DNA of 64,000 nucleotides from Posidonia oceanica (GCA_037176725.1 JAZBRS010000039.1:22294001-22358000); one strand, 5' to 3'; counted from the first letter of the stretch, positions 11,129-21,704 are shown. Program-made: numbers and translations. Notes: a model not told the origin generated them from the letters alone.

Positions 11129-11577
11129 TAGGGTTTAGGGTTTAGGTTGGATTTGAGTCCTAGGTTTTTGGGTTTAGGTTGGTTTTGCTAGGTTTTTGAT
11201 TCTAAGTTGTGGGTTTGGTTTCTAGGTTTTGTGTTTGGTCTCTAGGGTTTATGTGTGTGGTGATTCTAGGGTTTTCCTAGGGCTTTGATTCTAAGTTTTG
11301 ATGAACGGGTTTAGGTGTGGATTTCCTAGAATTTCTAGGGTTAGGTGAGTGATTTTTGGTTTTGAAAAGAGTGTGATTTTAGGGTTTCGTTTGAGGGTTT
11401 GTTTTGGGGTTTGTTCTGGGGTTTGGAAAGAGTTTGATTTGGAGTTTGGTTTTAGGTTTTAGGGTTTGAGGGTTTAGGGTTTAGGTTTCTTTGGTTTTGA
11501 GTTTGGGTGTTGGGTTTTAGGTTTTGAGTCCACCAGAGAAGAGCCATTAATGTAGGAGTCAAAATGGGGTGTCTACA
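11129..11577. repeat. Degenerate plant telomere-like tract (TTTAGGG/AAACCCT) in element A LTR
   Basis: Dense gggtttagg and tctagggttt words just inside the LTR start. The LTRs of B (16000-17050) and D (59170-59215) carry the same kind of tract at the same relative place. It is interspersed and degenerate, so it is not a true telomere array. Confidence 0.8.
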
Positions 11578-12927
11578 GTGAGTGTATTCCTTTCCTTCAA
11601 AACAAGTAAAAATAGATCTGGGTAAGTTTGTGTGTAGTAATTGACAATAGAAAAAAACAGAGAATAATATGAACAAATAAATTTAATACTAACTGGGGGT
11701 TGTTCCCTACATGCATATGCTATGGGTCCTATGTTAAGGAATGCAATAATGAAATGAAAAAGAAGATTGGAAGAAGATACTCCCTTCACCCTCGTGCGGT
11801 ATGCAGTGGAGTGAGGAAGTGGAGGTACGGTTGGAGCTCCGGCTATGCTCGAGATCTCGAGGATCGAGGTTTCTGGATTGAAGGTGGAGGCTAGGGTTTC
11901 TCTCTTAGAAGATGACTCTTTGCTCATGAATTTGCCTCCCCAAACCCTAAAATTGGCCTCCTCGAGTACTGACTCACGGGATCTATTTATAGGTTTGTGG
12001 GACATGGGTGGCTCAAATCTAGGAAGGTTCTAGAAGCTTCTAGAAGAAAACTGATTTTTATGGCTAGTCACCGCATAGGCAGGCGACTGGCACAAATATC
12101 TCCTTAAAAGATCATGGAAATGCCGTGGAAATTCCGCAAGACCAGGTCAAACGAAGTCCACGTCAGCTAGTCGCTGCACGTAGTGGCGCCAACTGCTGCA
12201 CTATTCTAGGCCAAAAAATAGGTTGGTTTCTGATTTTAAGGGATTGGTTTAGCACATTAAAACGTGTTAAAAATCAAGATATTAATTTGAAACCACCAAC
12301 GATTTTCTAGATTGTTCTTTGGTTAATTATTTATATGATGTTTGTGTTATATTATATATTAAATGCTAGAAAATCAAATAAATATCAATAATTTATGTGA
12401 AAAATGTTATAATAATTTATAAAGCCCCCATATATTATATTAATGCCCAGGAAATTGATATTTAAGCTGGAGAGAGAGAAATGATGCTAGTTGCCTGTCA
12501 GCCTAGCGCCAGCACAGTCCAGTCGCCGCTCTGAATGGCGCCTGGTTGTGTCGCCGCTCTGGGAGGCAACTAGCTAGTCTTTTTGCATTTTTAACCCTGT
12601 CTTTTAATTTGATCAAGAGAAACATGATAAAAGCCAGGAAAACTTCAGAGATCTCATGAAATCATAAAAACATATTCTTTAACTCAAATCTGCCACTGAT
12701 TTGAGTAGGAATAAAGGGTGCTCAAGGTACTCGAACTTGCCATGAGTCTGAGTGCATTAGCTCTGCCTCAGCCAACAACCTTGAGTCAAGTAAAATCAAG
12801 CATTGTTTTTAAGCAAATCATGAATACTCTGGAAAATGTGTTATTAAGCCTTAGTTATGTGATCTGGGTGCCTCAGAAGTTTCTATCCTCTATAAACTCT
12901 CAGAAATGCTAAAATGGGATATCTACA
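11578..12927 (-). repeat. 3' LTR of element C, truncated at its end by element A
   Basis: Aligns along its whole length with the LTR at 55385-56687. It begins TGTAGATATCCCATTTT at 12927 after a polypurine tract. It stops at 11578, where the sister LTR continues for about 185 more bases before its CTACA end; that missing part is expected on the far side of element A, outside the window. Within it, minus-strand copies differ by scattered substitutions and a few indels. Confidence 0.85.
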
Positions 12928-12942
12928 GATGCCCCTCCTTGG
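12928..12942 (-). promoter_or_regulatory. Polypurine tract of element C
   Basis: Minus strand reads CCAAGGAGGGGCATC directly before the LTR's TGTAGAT. The equivalents in B (GGGAGGGTCATC, 37534-37545) and D (GGAGAGGCATC, 59297-59307) keep the same CATC|TGTAGA junction. Confidence 0.8.
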
Positions 12943-15311
12943 AGTTGATCTTGGAACAAGTTCGGCTGCCAGGTAAGAACGATGTCCTATTGAGCATTTC
13001 CTGAAAAGGGAAGCTCCATCTCAAACAATCAGCCACTAGGGATGAAGAAAGATAAAAAGAAGGGGTGAACTAACTCAATGTTGGGAGATTGCCGCACGGC
13101 CAAGTGGTTCGATTAATTGCCATCATATTGAAGACTCAGGCATAGAGTGGTCAAGTCGGTTTCGGAGCTATGTGTCACAGCCAATGTCAAGACCAGGCAA
13201 CCATGTAGAGATATACTTCAATGGGGCAGAAGCTAAGGAGGAGATCGTGGGGCGTTACCCTTACACGATCGAAAAGGAGTGCTCTTGTAGCATCTTGTTT
13301 GAGATTTTACTCAGATTGGAATTGATAGAAGGATAGGTAGGAACTAGGTTGGCTCTAGGAGAATCACATGTCCTAAGGGTTTCTAACACTCTCGAAGGTC
13401 ATTTGGCTCCATCCGTGCTCCACTTCCAATGATATGAAAAAATGCATGGATGCATGATTCAAACAAACAAATGCTAATGCAACATACAATGCAATGAATG
13501 GTCCATATGCTAGGTTAGGCCAGCGGGGTATGGTTGTTCCCAAACCATATGGACATATGCAAAATGAATGAATGCAATTTATTGTGGTCAAGTGTTTTGC
13601 ATCCTCAAGTGTGACCAGTACTCTAGGGAAAGGACCGTCATCCCACAGCTCGATTTGGCAAATAAAGGAGTTCTATGATTAAAGAACCGGGTGAGGGAGT
13701 GAACCCTTCCTTTGCCAAACCGGGGTTTGCCTTTTAGTAAAAGTGGGTGTGCCTTTGCACAATATATGAGCCCCTAAGGCGTGAGCTCATTCTTCAGATT
13801 GTGAGATTTATACCTACACACTTAACAAAAGATGTTAGTAATCACAGGTGAACCTTTCCTAGTTCCTAGGGAGATCGACTAAGTTATACTTGTACGGAAG
13901 ATAAAGTATTCCCTTAATCAACATGCTTGGGAACTAGGTGGAGGGAATTAGTCTTGGCTTCAGTTGAGGGATGGAAAATCGGAGCCCAGTAGACACCGAT
14001 TGTGAGTCATCCGTAGATGCTCTAAAGATTATTGCAGAAGCAATGTCTTTGTTGAGAAAACTCACCCAAGTCATGTGATACGCTTGAGTAGGACGTTGTC
14101 TCCAAATCTGAGATGAATCGATTTTTGCATTACCAGCCAGACCAATTCCAGTTTTCCTACTTACTAAGTTTTCACTTGTATGTAGGGTGGATGGTACTTC
14201 TCTTTAGTTGGTTTTCTTTGGTTTTCTGTTTTTTGAATTTTGGGATTTTATGATTTTTTTTTGGTATTTGGGATTTTCTGATTTTTTGGTGTTTCAGGAT
14301 TTTCTGATTTTTTTTCTTGGGTACTTTTTTTTGGATTGATGAGTGCAGTCACAACTGTCTACTTATAGATTTTGCAGTATTGCCTCGTATTATCTAGGAT
14401 GAGAGAACTTTTCCTTCTAACTTGCTTAGTCTTTTGAGAACTTAGCACCTTATACTAGCCTTAGTTTGATTATTGTTTCCTTTATTTACTCAATCCTTGA
14501 GCTTCTAGGGTTCCCTGCCCCTTGTCTGTGAGTGAGATAGGTGGAGGAGGTTTGAAGTACAGTAAGCTCTCGACTTTGGTTTAAGTTTGAGTTCTGCTTG
14601 CTAGGTTTGGTCCTAATGTGCCTTTTATTTTCAAAGGTTTTCTTTTTCTTGATTTATGGACAGCTTTCTTTGCTGCCTTCTTTTCATAGTTTGGATAGCT
14701 CTTTGCTGACCTCTTTTATTTGGACAGTCTTTTCATTGCTTTTTCTCACTTGGACAGCTTCTTTGCTGTCTTCTTTCCTTTCTTATTTGGACAGCTTCTT
14801 TACTACGTTCATTTCTGGGCACTTTATTTGGCGAATGGCTCATACCATTAGCCTCTGCTCCGAGCTTGCCTTTTCCTTACCCCCCCGTGCAAGTATATGT
14901 GTAGACAGGATAAGGTTGAGGTTATCCTAGTTGTTCAGCTTCTTTTCTACTTGGGATACAACTTTCTTTCCTTGGCTAGGGTTCAGTCTTTGGTTCCTTT
15001 CTGGATTTTGGCATGCTAATTAAGGGTGTACTGTATGTAACTTCCACTGATCTGAAGATATCTTCAGGTTGTCACAACCAGTGGTTGGACCTTCCCTAGG
15101 TGTCACGGTCTATGCTTGGGAAACCTTAGATAATATTTTGGCAATGTTGCTTAATGCTTTAAGTTGTTGAGTATAGTCCACACTCATCAGTCATTTTTAT
15201 TATTTATTTTATTACTTGTAATCTAACGTAATATTAGATACAAATAAAGGAAAACAGAGTATGGAAAGAAAATGTCTTATTTACATGTTTAAACTAATTT
15301 AACCACTGCCA
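12943..15311 (-). other. Non-coding 3' internal region of element C
   Basis: 2.4 kb between the gag stop and the polypurine tract in which no pol motif is visible on either strand. It includes a T-rich part (14200-14340) and a degenerate direct repeat around tttggacagcttctttgctg (14640-14830, about five copies). The element therefore seems to encode gag only. Confidence 0.65.
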
Positions 15312-15485
15312 TCAAACGGGTTCAGTGGAACCTCGCACCTCCCTCCCCAGATGAGGGGCCTTACCTGAGGGGTGACTACGGAAGTATGCCCCTGGCATTA
15401 AGTGGTCCGGTGCTTGTGGTGCATATTCTTGTCTTTCGTTTGGTTTGCGCCCAGTCCTTGCTTTCAGAGGGTCAGAGTCGGACTC
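15312..15485 (-). pseudogene. gag: 3' end of element C gag, separated from the rest by element B
   Basis: The minus-strand frame here is the same frame as the last part of C gag at 51608-51361. The codon straddling the duplicated gactc reads on at 15485 and runs to a TGA at 15314-15312. The two halves lie 36 kb apart in the window because element B landed between them. The residues are hydrophilic, with no recognised domain. Confidence 0.75.
15481..15485. repeat. Target-site duplication of element B (left)
   Basis: gactc directly precedes the LTR's TGTAGACACC. The identical gactc follows the 3' LTR at 51361-51365. Confidence 0.9.
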
Positions 15486-16042
15486 TGTAGACACCCCATT
15501 TTAGCCAAGGGGTCACAGCTAGCTGGGGACACTCTGGAAGCACTCTGGAAACTGATTCTGAGGTCTAGAAGCTCACCCTCCTTTAACCCCAAACTTACAC
15601 CCATTTCAAACCTCAAATCCTCTCAAACCCTAGAAACTCTAGGTCACACACTCACACGAAACCCCTTCCAAACCCAAGCCTTTCACCTTCTTTCTTTTCT
15701 GATTATCCTTTTCTCTCTCCTGATTATCCTTTTCTCTCTCCTCCTTATCCTCCTTCTCTTTCTCCTTCTTTTCCTCTCTTCCTTTACTCTTTCCTTGCTC
15801 GCCAATGGGCCCACCCCATTCTTGCTCCTCCCCACTTATTCTCCTCTCTTCCATTTATTTTATCTTTATTTTATTTTATTTTATCTTATCCCATGTTATT
15901 TGATCTTTAATTTCTTTTCCTCCCATCCTTACTTTCTTTCTTTCCTTCTTTCTTTCTTTCATTCTTTTCCTTTTTCCACATTAAGCCCTAAAACCCTAAT
16001 CCACACCAAAACCCAAAACACTAAAACCCTAAACCCTTAACC

Positions 16043-16260
16043 AGCAATGGTTATCGTAGTGGTTGGGTCTCCTCCACTACCTTCTCAAGCCGCGGGTTCG
16101 ATACTCGCCTACCGCACATAGAGTGGATTTTCCACTCTTTCTTGCATTGGGAATAATTTCCCTTCCTTCCGCCCATAGGTTTCGAACTCGTGACCTGTGG
16201 GCTTGCCTTGAAGAAAATATCCGTTAAGCTATAGTAGGTTAGGGTAAAAAAAAAAAAAAA
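16043..16260 (+). mobile_element. SINE copy 1 (tRNA-related)
   Basis: About 218 bp. It has an A-box-like TATCGTAGTGG near 16052, a B-box-like GGTTCGATACT near 16096, and a poly(A) tail of 15 at 16246-16260. On the reverse strand near the 3' end there is a second A-box-like TAGCTTAACGG and a TTCGAA B-box core. The 3' LTR of the same element lacks it, so it inserted after element B did. Confidence 0.75.
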
Positions 16261-16314
16261 CCCTAAACCCTAATCCACACCAAAACCCAAAACCCTAAAA
16301 CCCTAAACCCAACC

Positions 16315-16539
16315 AGCAATAGTTACCGTAGTGGTTGTGTCACCTCGACTACCATCTCAAGACACAGGTTCGAAACCCACCCATCGCATATTGAGTGGGA
16401 TTTTCCCACTCTTTCTTGCATTATGGGATTAATTTCCCTTCCTTGCCGCTCACAGGTTTTGAACCTGTGACCTGTGGGCTTTCCATGAAGAAAAATCCAT
16501 TAAGCTATAGTAGGTTAGGTTAAAAAAAAGAAAAGAAAA
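16315..16539 (+). mobile_element. SINE copy 2 (tRNA-related)
   Basis: Same family. Exact B-box GGTTCGAAACC near 16367 on the plus strand; near 16458 the plus strand reads GGTTTTGAACC, the reverse-strand counterpart. Ends in an interrupted A-rich tail (taaaaaaaagaaaagaaaa). Absent from the 3' LTR. Confidence 0.75.
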
Positions 16540-16786
16540 CCCTAAACCCTAATCCACTCCAAAACCCATTCTAAACCCTAAATCCCTAAACCCTAATCCA
16601 CTCCAAAACCCCAAACCCTAAAACCTTTAACCCTAAACTTACACCCATTTCAAACCTCGAACCCTCTCAAACCCTCATCTCAAACCCTAGAACTCATCTC
16701 AAATCCCAAACCCTAAAATCAACAAACCCTAAAAACTAAAAAACCTTAACCTAAACCCTAAACCCTAATCAAGACCCTAAAAAACC

Positions 16787-17000
16787 ATAATGGTTACCGT
16801 AGTGGTTGGGTCACCTCCACTATCCTATCATGACGCGAGTTCGAAACCCGCTCAGTGCATATTGAGTGGGATTTTCCCACTCTTTCTTGCATGGGATTAA
16901 TTTCCCTTCCGTGCAGCCCACAGGTTTCGAACCTGTGACCTGTGGGATTTCCTGAAGAAAAAATCCGTTAAGCGATAGTAGGTTAGGGTATAAAAAAAAA
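16787..17000 (+). mobile_element. SINE copy 3 (tRNA-related)
   Basis: Same family, with A-box-like TACCGTAGTGG and T-arm-like GCGAG-TTCGAAA-CCCGC. The 3' half has the reverse-strand T-arm ACAGG-TTCGAAA-CCTGT with a fully paired stem. It ends in a taaaaaaaaa tail. A 21-bp direct repeat (16766-16786 and 17001-17021) flanks it, but the same words also recur naturally in the LTR, so its status as a target duplication is uncertain. Confidence 0.75.
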
Positions 17001-18949
17001 TAATCAAGACCCTAAAAAACCCTAATCAAGACCCTAAAAAACTTAAAACCCTAAACCCTAAATCTAATCCATGCAAGTTTAAATCACAATTACAACCCAA
17101 TTAAATCCAATCAAAACCCCAAGCCCACTTAAAATGCAAAGCCCATCTTTAAACCTAATTAAAAATTAAAACCAATTTGAATTTAACAATTAAAGTCAAA
17201 ACCCACTTAAACAAATCAAAACTCATTTAAATATAAAACCAACTAAAGTTAAAACACATCCAAACTCATTAATAAGATAAACTAAACCCCAAACCCCATT
17301 TTAAAACCCTAAAACCCATTTAAAACACAAAGTCCATTTCAACTTGAACTTAATTAAGATTAGAATCAATCTAAAATCAACAACCAAATCCATTTAAACT
17401 AATTTAAAACTCATTCAAACCTAAACTAATTAAAATCAAAGCAAAAAATCCAAACCAAGCCGAAGGCCCATTAATCCCCTTTTTCCCTTTTTTCCTTCCT
17501 CTCCTTCTTCTTCTTCTTCTTCTTCTTTTTTTCTCTCTTTTTTCACCTTTTTTCTCCACCGGCCCAAGCCCATAACCTCCTCTGATTTTCATTCTCCCTC
17601 CTCCTCTCCTTCTTTTTTTTCCTTTTCTTCTCCCTCCTTTCTTCTCCTTTCTCCCACAGCCAGCTGCCATCTTCCCTCCGTTTTCAAACTCCACCTGACA
17701 CCCTCCGTCATCCTTGGCTTCCCTCACCTCACAGCCATCCCTTCCACATCCACTCCACCTCCATCACCTCCTCTGTGCCAGCAAGCTCACCCAGACCCAA
17801 CAACTAAACACCGAACCCAACCTCACCAACAGACCCAACACCTAAACACCGAACCCAAGCTCACCTATAGACCCAACACCCGAACACCATGAACCCAAGC
17901 CCACCCAGACCACCCTCACCTCGCCCACTCAGACCTCTCCTCTTCCTCTGAACCACAGCTCATCGCACTCATCACAAATTCCCCCAGTCCACCCACATTT
18001 ACTCCCCCTGACATCCTCCAAGACTTCTCTCGCCAACCTCGAACCAAACCACCCTCTTAACGGTCACACACCGCCCTTGCCCCTTGTCATCACCGTCGGG
18101 ACTCCCCTCACACACAGACACTGCCACCAGCCCAAATTCTCGGTTCGAGCAACAACTTCGTTGCCCAAGCTCCTGCCATTCCTCCAGACCTCGAGCCACG
18201 CCCCCTCTCAAGCCCAGTGGTTGCCAATTGCCCATGCGAGCTCTGGCATCCCATCGTTCTCATTTGACTCCTGGACACCCAACAAAACCAGAGAGAATTC
18301 CCCATGCCAGAGACCACCACACATCCATCTGAGAGTGCCTTTAGCTTCCAATGAGATCCCTCGAGCGATCCCCAACTTCCCCACCACTTCCAGAGCTCTA
18401 GAACCTCTGGACAACCTCTCTGCACCCAACGTCAATGAGCAAAAACCACCTCTAGACCCGGCACTGCACAGCTGCTCCCTCGCCGTCCGGAAAGCATCGT
18501 GCCAATCCCAGGAGCACGCTGGGGCCTTCGCTGAGCTCTGCAGCCATTCCAGCAGCACTCCCCACCTCTGCCTAAGAACTTCGACGATCTCCACGTCGTC
18601 AGCATGCTCCGGACAGCTCCTCAGGTAACCTCTTCGTCCAGGGGATTCGCCTGAACCTCCTCTATCTTACTTGCCTTTTATTTCTCTTTTTCGTCGCTTG
18701 TGCGCGTCTCTTGAGGTCGCCGGACCTCACCTTCTTCCCCGGCAACGTCGTCGGCACGCGCAGGGCTCCTCCGCGCCTATTTTCTTTCTTTGCATGTTAT
18801 TGTAGCTGTGCATGAATTTTTATTTTTCGTTTCATTTACATTATGCTGAAGTGCGTTAGTTTTTTTTATTTACATGTTAGTCCTTTATTTATTTAAAGTA
18901 TTGTGCTTGCATATAGTTAGCTCTTTTATTTTTATTTTGAAACCATGCA

Positions 18950-20390
18950 ATATTGCAGTTTGCCCCCTAATGTTCTGCTTCTTTGCATATGGGTCCTCTG
19001 CTGTGTTAATTAACATGTGTCTGTTTGGGTTATTTGCAGCTTAGCCCTCACGTTTATTTCATCTGCATCTTAATTCTGTCATAGTTGATATTTCATTTAA
19101 TCATTCATTTAACTATATTGCATTAAAGTAAAGTACTGCAGCTTTGTTTATTTGCTTTCCAGTCCCTCTGAACTGCTGTAGTTTTAGGTTTATTTGGTCA
19201 TTTGCATCCAGGCCCTTGTGTTTACCTTATTTGCATTCTGGTCCTCCATAGTTGATTGAAGCATTTAATTTCATTTTCTTATCATATTGCATTGCATGAA
19301 ACTACTGTAGTTTTCGTTTATAGCATCTAGGTCCACAGAGCATGCATTCTTCATTCAAATCTTTCTTTTCTTACCTTATTAAATTGCAGATAAGCCCAGA
19401 CATTTGTTTTATTTGTATTTTAATGCTCCTATGGCTCACTGTGTTTTGTGTTTGTTTCTTTTAAGCCCCTAACTTTCTTTTATTTGCACTTGGGTCCCTC
19501 TGTGTTGTGATGTGCATGTTTTTCATTTTGTAGTTAGGTCCAAGGTTTTATTTTATTGCACAGAGACCCCCCCTTTGTGTTCCTGTGTCTGTGTGGTTTT
19601 TTCTGGCTTTGCGTTTCAATCCACAGGTTTTCTTTATTTGCAAAATGGTCCTTCTTTTGTTTTACAAGAGGTTTGGTTTCTTTTTGGCCTTGCTTTTTAG
19701 TCCAGGAGGTTTTGAATATTGCATTTGGGTCCTTCCTCATGTTTTCCTGTGACTCTTGGCTTAAATTTCTAGCTTTGCATTTAATCCAACATGTTTTCAA
19801 GTTTTGCATGTGAGTCCTTCCTTGCCATGTTGTGAGTCCCTGGGTTTTGTTTTTTGGCTTTGCTGTTTGGCCCAGAAGTTTTGTCCAAATTACACATAGG
19901 TCGTTGTAGTTGTCTTTTGTGCCTTCTAAGTCCTTTCTGGCTTTGTTCTTTGGTCCAAAAACTTTTCTAAATTGCATACAGGTCCCCACAAGTTTTCTAA
20001 GATTTGTGCATGCTTTTGTTTGCTTTGCAATAAAACCCACATAACTTTTGCAAATTGCATTCAAGTCCCTGGTCCTCTTGTGTAGCGTGCATTGCACTCA
20101 TTTCTATTTTGCATAATAGCCTACCAGTTTACCATGATCATATGTAGACTCTTGCATGCATCCTTCCATGCCTCCACTTTGCATTTAAGTCCACACATTT
20201 TCAAGAACTACATTTAGGCCCCCATCTTTGCATTTTTACAAGCATTGAACCCACACATCATTGCACTTAGCATCTTAGCACACTTTTGAGCACCCTTAGC
20301 TCCCTTGCATATATGAGGCCCTGCACTGCACGCACTTAGGGTTAATTTGCACATAGACCCCTACAGTCTCATTTAATGTCACTTAGGCCC
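18950..20390 (+). repeat. Degenerate ~28/84-bp periodic motif array in B 5' LTR
   Basis: A motif approximating TTTGCATTTRGGTCC recurs about 30 times. Spacings alternate near 28 and 56 bases in the best part: starts near 19690, 19718, 19775, 19803, 19858, 19890, 19942, 19970, 20026, 20053, 20110. The second LTR has the same array at about 48640-50060. It looks like an old tandem repeat with a three-slot higher-order unit. No function is known. Confidence 0.7.
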
Positions 20391-21150
20391 CCACTTAGCG
20401 CACTTTCCTTGGTTCTTGAGTCTTCTAACCTTGAGGCCCGTGTAACTTCCAATCGGACTGTCAGATCTTGGCGACCAAGCTACCCGGATCATCCTGGTGG
20501 AGCGGACTTTCACACTGACCACAGTTATCTCAGATCAGGTCTCACATCTCCAAGGTAAGTCCATCTGAATCACTGCATGGCACTCTTCTGCATGTCACTT
20601 GCATTGTTTTTGCACCTCGTTTTCCGCACATGTAGATTAGGGCTTCCCCTCTTGCCTATCTACTCTACTTCCTCTTTTCGCGTCTTCTTAGTGTCTTCGG
20701 GTTGAGCTTTTCCTCGGATTCACTACTGATCGTGGCCTTCTTCCCCCTTTTCCATGATTTGATTGCACTGCGAGCTTTGGGCAGTGTGTGAGACACATCA
20801 TGGGACGGTTTAATGGGGGACAGTCACAGGATAGTGGTGATCCCTCTGCTTGCTTTCTTTCCCCTTTGCAGGTCTTCACACCTGCATCGCGCGGTCCTTA
20901 ACCGGTGTTTGTTTTCACACTTACATCGCTTGCCCCTCTTTACTCGTTTATTTCCCCCTTTGCATGTTTTCGCACCTGCAATGCGTGGCTTTTACGATGT
21001 TTTGTTTCCACACTTGCATCGCTTGTTTTCCGCCCAGATTTGCTTTCCCCATTGCTTGTCGCACCCTTGCATTGTGTGGTTTTACTGGTGCTTTGCTTTA
21101 TCGCCTGCATTTGCATTAGGGCAGTGATGCTTACTGCCTGGAGTTCTCAC

Positions 21151-21171
21151 GAACCAGGGTTCGCCCGGTTC
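21151..21171 (+). promoter_or_regulatory. Conserved LTR hairpin with TTCG loop (B 5' LTR)
   Basis: GAACC-A-GGG-TTCG-CCC-GGTTC: eight base pairs, one bulged A and a TTCG tetraloop. Present in both B LTRs and, slightly eroded, in A. Lies about 240 bp upstream of the gtgcctaacacc motif. Confidence 0.5.
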
Positions 21172-21704
21172 AGAACACAGACAGCGCTGCTGAGCACATA
21201 GATTGCACGTTTACTTTCCCCCATGCATCACAGGATTTAGAGCACTTAGAGCATGGCACTTAGGCATTTAAGCACACATTTAGCAAGCACAGCAAGGCAC
21301 AGCATTCCTCGTCCCTTGGACGTGTGGCTAGGCAATCATGGCCGAAATCCAGCAAACGCAAGCGAGAATAGCCAAGAAAGACCACTCCTCAGGTGTGTCA
21401 GGGGTGCCTAACACCTTCTCTGCACATAACAGGAGTCCTTATCCTTTCTCTGGACCCGTAATGACCGTTTTGCCCTCGTCCTTGGCACGAGTCATTCTTT
21501 CCTGCATAACATTGCATTCATTTGCATGTTTTCCTACATTCCTCGGTTTTCCTCGTCTTTCCGATAATAGACTAGGTGGCGACTCCATTTTGTTTTCTCT
21601 TTTTGTTTTTCGGCTTCGCAGCCGCATCCGTGATGTTCCTCTTCTCCTTTCTTCGGGCCACCTGTGTGGGTCCGGGGATGCCGTGGGATCGGGCATTCAC
21701 AAGC

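Larger units (their letters stand above)
1..11577 (-). mobile_element. Element A: partial Ty3/gypsy (Tat-type) retrotransposon, gag-only in this window
   Basis: Reading leftwards from 11577: an LTR (TGTAGACACC...GCTACA), a perfect tRNA-Arg primer site (6181-6164), a 1.2 kb leader, gag (4930-2768), then 2.7 kb without any recognisable pol that carries hairpin repeats also found near the 3' end of element B. The 3' LTR lies beyond base 1. Protease, RT, RNase H and integrase motifs are all absent after gag, so the copy looks non-autonomous. It abuts the truncated LTR of element C at 11578; the sequence gtgag there also occurs at the matching place in C's other LTR (55384-55388), so A probably inserted into C. 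Gag similarity, leader and primer site link it to element B. Confidence 0.8.
6183..11577 (-). repeat. 5' LTR of element A (~5.4 kb)
   Basis: Terminal TGTAG at 11577 and CTACA at 6183 form a short inverted repeat. The 3' part of the LTR matches element B's LTRs: the gtgcctaacacc motif (6560-6575) and the segment around 6758-6778. From right to left it holds an AAACCCT-like tract (11130-11560), a 23-bp tandem repeat (10965-11048), T/A-rich DNA (9530-10320), a GC-rich part (8280-8830) and a 30-bp minisatellite (6880-7640). A second LTR-start-like sequence (TGTTGACACCCTATTTTGAC) begins at 11128, so the true boundary could be there. Promoter and polyadenylation signals must lie here but I cannot place them. 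Confidence 0.75.
15985..17060. repeat. AAACCCTAA-rich (telomere-like) tract in B 5' LTR
   Basis: Interspersed ccctaaaccctaatccacac and similar words. The matching tract in the 3' LTR is split over 38025-38176, 40179-40263, 41225-41376, 44120-44144 and 46677-46740. Seven non-LTR insertions lie inside these two tracts. Confidence 0.85.
15486..21701 (+). repeat. 5' LTR of element B (6,216 bp including three SINEs)
   Basis: Starts TGTAGACACCCCATTTTAGC and ends GCATTCACA. Order of segments: pyrimidine-rich (15690-15980), AAACCCTAA-rich with three SINEs (15985-17060), A-rich (17060-17460), T/C-rich (17470-17720), C-rich (17720-18640), a ~28/84-bp periodic motif array (18950-20390), then the conserved 3' part with the TTCG hairpin and gtgcctaacacc (21388-21399). 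The same order recurs in the 3' LTR. The 183-codon frame at 18077-18628 is not preserved in the 3' LTR and is not a gene. Confidence 0.93.

Noticed and set aside
16043..17000. True tRNA genes
   Set aside because: A- and B-box-like words and T-arm-like stems are present, but no acceptor stem or anticodon arm could be assembled, and each copy ends in an A-rich tail.
15985..17060. Interstitial telomere
   Set aside because: AAACCCT words are interspersed with other sequence, occur in every LTR of this type, and are bounded by LTR sequence, so this is LTR content and not a chromosome-end relic.
18077..18628. 183-codon frame in B's 5' LTR
   Set aside because: The matching part of the 3' LTR (about 47745-48290) is broken, and the composition is simply C-rich LTR sequence.
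19534..20097. 187-codon minus-strand frame
   Set aside because: It lies across the periodic motif array; the low-complexity Lys/Asn/Gln product is not preserved in the other LTR.
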